Virus record (IMG/VR): IMGVR_UViG_3300020281_000096
Span: 1-29,848 of that record
Source of the DNA: a virus
Strand: one strand, 5' to 3'
Length of the DNA: 29,848 bases
Of this stretch, positions 29,147 to 29,848 are shown piece by piece (within the stretch, counting starts at the first letter, position 1; each line of letters opens with the position of its first letter). Below the pieces are notes generated by a model. That model saw only the letters and a list, made by a program, of their open reading frames with translations. It was not told the DNA's origin and did not search any database. The position numbers and the translations under genes are program-made.

Positions 29147-29713
29147 ATGGAAACCTTCCTCGAAACCTCTTTCCAGAACGTTCGTTCCTCCAAGCGCACT
29201 GATGAGTTCCACAATGAACTTCTGAATGAAGTTCTGAACGCTAATCATGATTGGGCGGAGTACGATTGGAAGTTTGAGTATCAACTTCCCGTGGATGGAT
29301 TCGGTGGCACTTTTGACATCGACATTGCAGGATTTGATTCTGAGGGTAACTTGAAAGTTGCTATTCTGGGTAAGGCAATCAACTCCAACGTGAACAAAAA
29401 TATCAAGAACTACGCTAATACTTCGATTGGTGAAGCAGCACGGATCATGTTTGCTCCTGGTGTAGAAATGGAGAAAGTTCTGTTTGTTACTGTTCTCCCT
29501 CGTATTGCACCACGTTTCAACAACAAAAAGCAGGTTGTTGGATTCGATGATGTTATCAGTGCTAAGAATCGCACCAAGATCAATGAGATCCTGGATGCAC
29601 AATATGATGGAGTTGTTGAAGCAATCGATCTGTTTTTCGACATCGAAGATGTAAAGAACCTCACCAACTTTGATGTTATTGAAGTTGCTAACCTGGACAC
29701 CATCACCCTGTGA
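29147..29713 (+). CDS. Hypothetical protein with possible degenerate PD-(D/E)xK-like core, 188 aa
   Basis: No secure family. The stretch GTFDIDIAGFDSEGNLKVAI (D57, D59) followed by LGKAI (K76) has the strand order of a nuclease core, but the expected Glu before K is missing (I-L-G-K). The following 'NKNIKNYANTSIGEAARIM' is a helix seen in some nuclease-fold proteins. It may be an inactive relative or a different fold. It is monocistronic behind the promoter at 29119. Confidence 0.75.
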   Translation: METFLETSFQNVRSSKRTDEFHNELLNEVLNANHDWAEYDWKFEYQLPVDGFGGTFDIDIAGFDSEGNLKVAILGKAINSNVNKNIKNYANTSIGEAARIMFAPGVEMEKVLFVTVLPRIAPRFNNKKQVVGFDDVISAKNRTKINEILDAQYDGVVEAIDLFFDIEDVKNLTNFDVIEVANLDTITL

Positions 29714-29721
29714 CACCTGGA

Positions 29722-29742
29722 TGGGTGGCACACTGCCACCCA
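29722..29742 (+). terminator. Hairpin in intergenic module
   Basis: TGGGTGGCA (29722-29730) and TGCCACCCA (29734-29742) form nine perfect pairs with a three-base loop. The octamer GTGGCACA (29725-29732) crosses the loop. Confidence 0.65.
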
Positions 29743-29762
29743 CAGCACCCGCCCTGATCCCT

Positions 29763-29768
29763 TATACT
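29763..29768 (+). promoter_or_regulatory. -10 box (TATACT) in repeated promoter unit
   Basis: TATACT preceded by TGATCCCT and followed by the same leader as at 28912 (AACTTCAGTTCAAACAAACC); it ends 21 nt before the ATG at 29790. Confidence 0.65.
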
Positions 29769-29789
29769 AACTTCAGTTCAAACAAACCA

Positions 29790-29848
29790 ATGACCAACCT
29801 TTACTACGTTGCCTGCCCTGCTCTCGGTGAGAGTGAGGAGATGACCGA
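29790..29848 (+). CDS. Partial gene at window edge
   Basis: An ATG at 29790 follows the promoter unit at 29763. Nineteen codons are visible (MTNLYYVACPALGESEEMT) before the window ends. Too little to assign. Confidence 0.6.
   Translation, partial: MTNLYYVACPALGESEEMT

Noticed and set aside
28964-29743. Minus-strand frame of 259 codons at the right end
   Set aside because: It crosses two hairpin-promoter modules and lies opposite genes with their own promoters; no family resemblance.

Overview
The window looks like part of the genome of a T4-like myovirus infecting marine cyanobacteria (Synechococcus or Prochlorococcus). The evidence is a tRNA cluster, long fibre genes with cyanophage-style repeats, T4-type late-promoter octamers (NATAAATA), dense same-strand packing with ATGA stop/start overlaps, and cyanophage accessory genes (a CP12-like Calvin-cycle inhibitor, a small glutaredoxin, a type II mannose-6-phosphate isomerase-like cupin, many Fe(II)/2-oxoglutarate oxygenases). 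All supported genes are on the + strand. No taxon was confirmed by a database search.

Layout. (1) 5-241: three tRNA genes (Ile-UAU, Met-CAU, Leu-UAA). (2) 271-9405: a small unknown gene, then three fibre/adhesin genes: a 1920-residue protein ending in an S74 self-cleaving chaperone, a 654-residue protein with GIGT-x-P repeats, and a glycine-rich adhesin. Several are preceded by late-promoter octamers that overlap the upstream stop codon. (3) 9432-16605: an unbroken run of twelve genes, eight of which I read as Fe(II)/2OG oxygenases from at least three families (prolyl-4-hydroxylase-like, 2OG-FeII_Oxy_5-like, Asp/Asn beta-hydroxylase-like), with one SAM methyltransferase, one cupin-like protein and two unknowns. 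(4) 16606-18644: terminator, promoter, then a DEAH helicase translationally coupled to a beta-class DNA methyltransferase. (5) 18665-25264: about 27 small, overlapping accessory genes, including glutaredoxin, two cupins, a nested set of overlapping reading frames at 22384-22955, and cp12. (6) 25265-29848: small genes mostly in their own transcription units, each junction holding a hairpin, a -10 box 21-22 nt before the ATG, and a leader without Shine-Dalgarno. This part also holds an HExxH metallopeptidase and a two-gene nuclease/adenine-methylase-like cassette bracketed by near-identical 34-nt repeats.

How it may work together. Block 2 builds the host-recognition fibres. Block 3, directly downstream and starting with a late-promoter octamer, may modify those fibres or another late product. 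Blocks 4 and 6 hold DNA-modification genes. Block 5 holds host-redirecting and small unknown genes. The features most worth follow-up are the oxygenase cluster, the repeat-flanked nuclease/methylase cassette, the repeated hairpin/promoter modules, and a leader at 25335-25400 that can form a pseudoknot-like fold.
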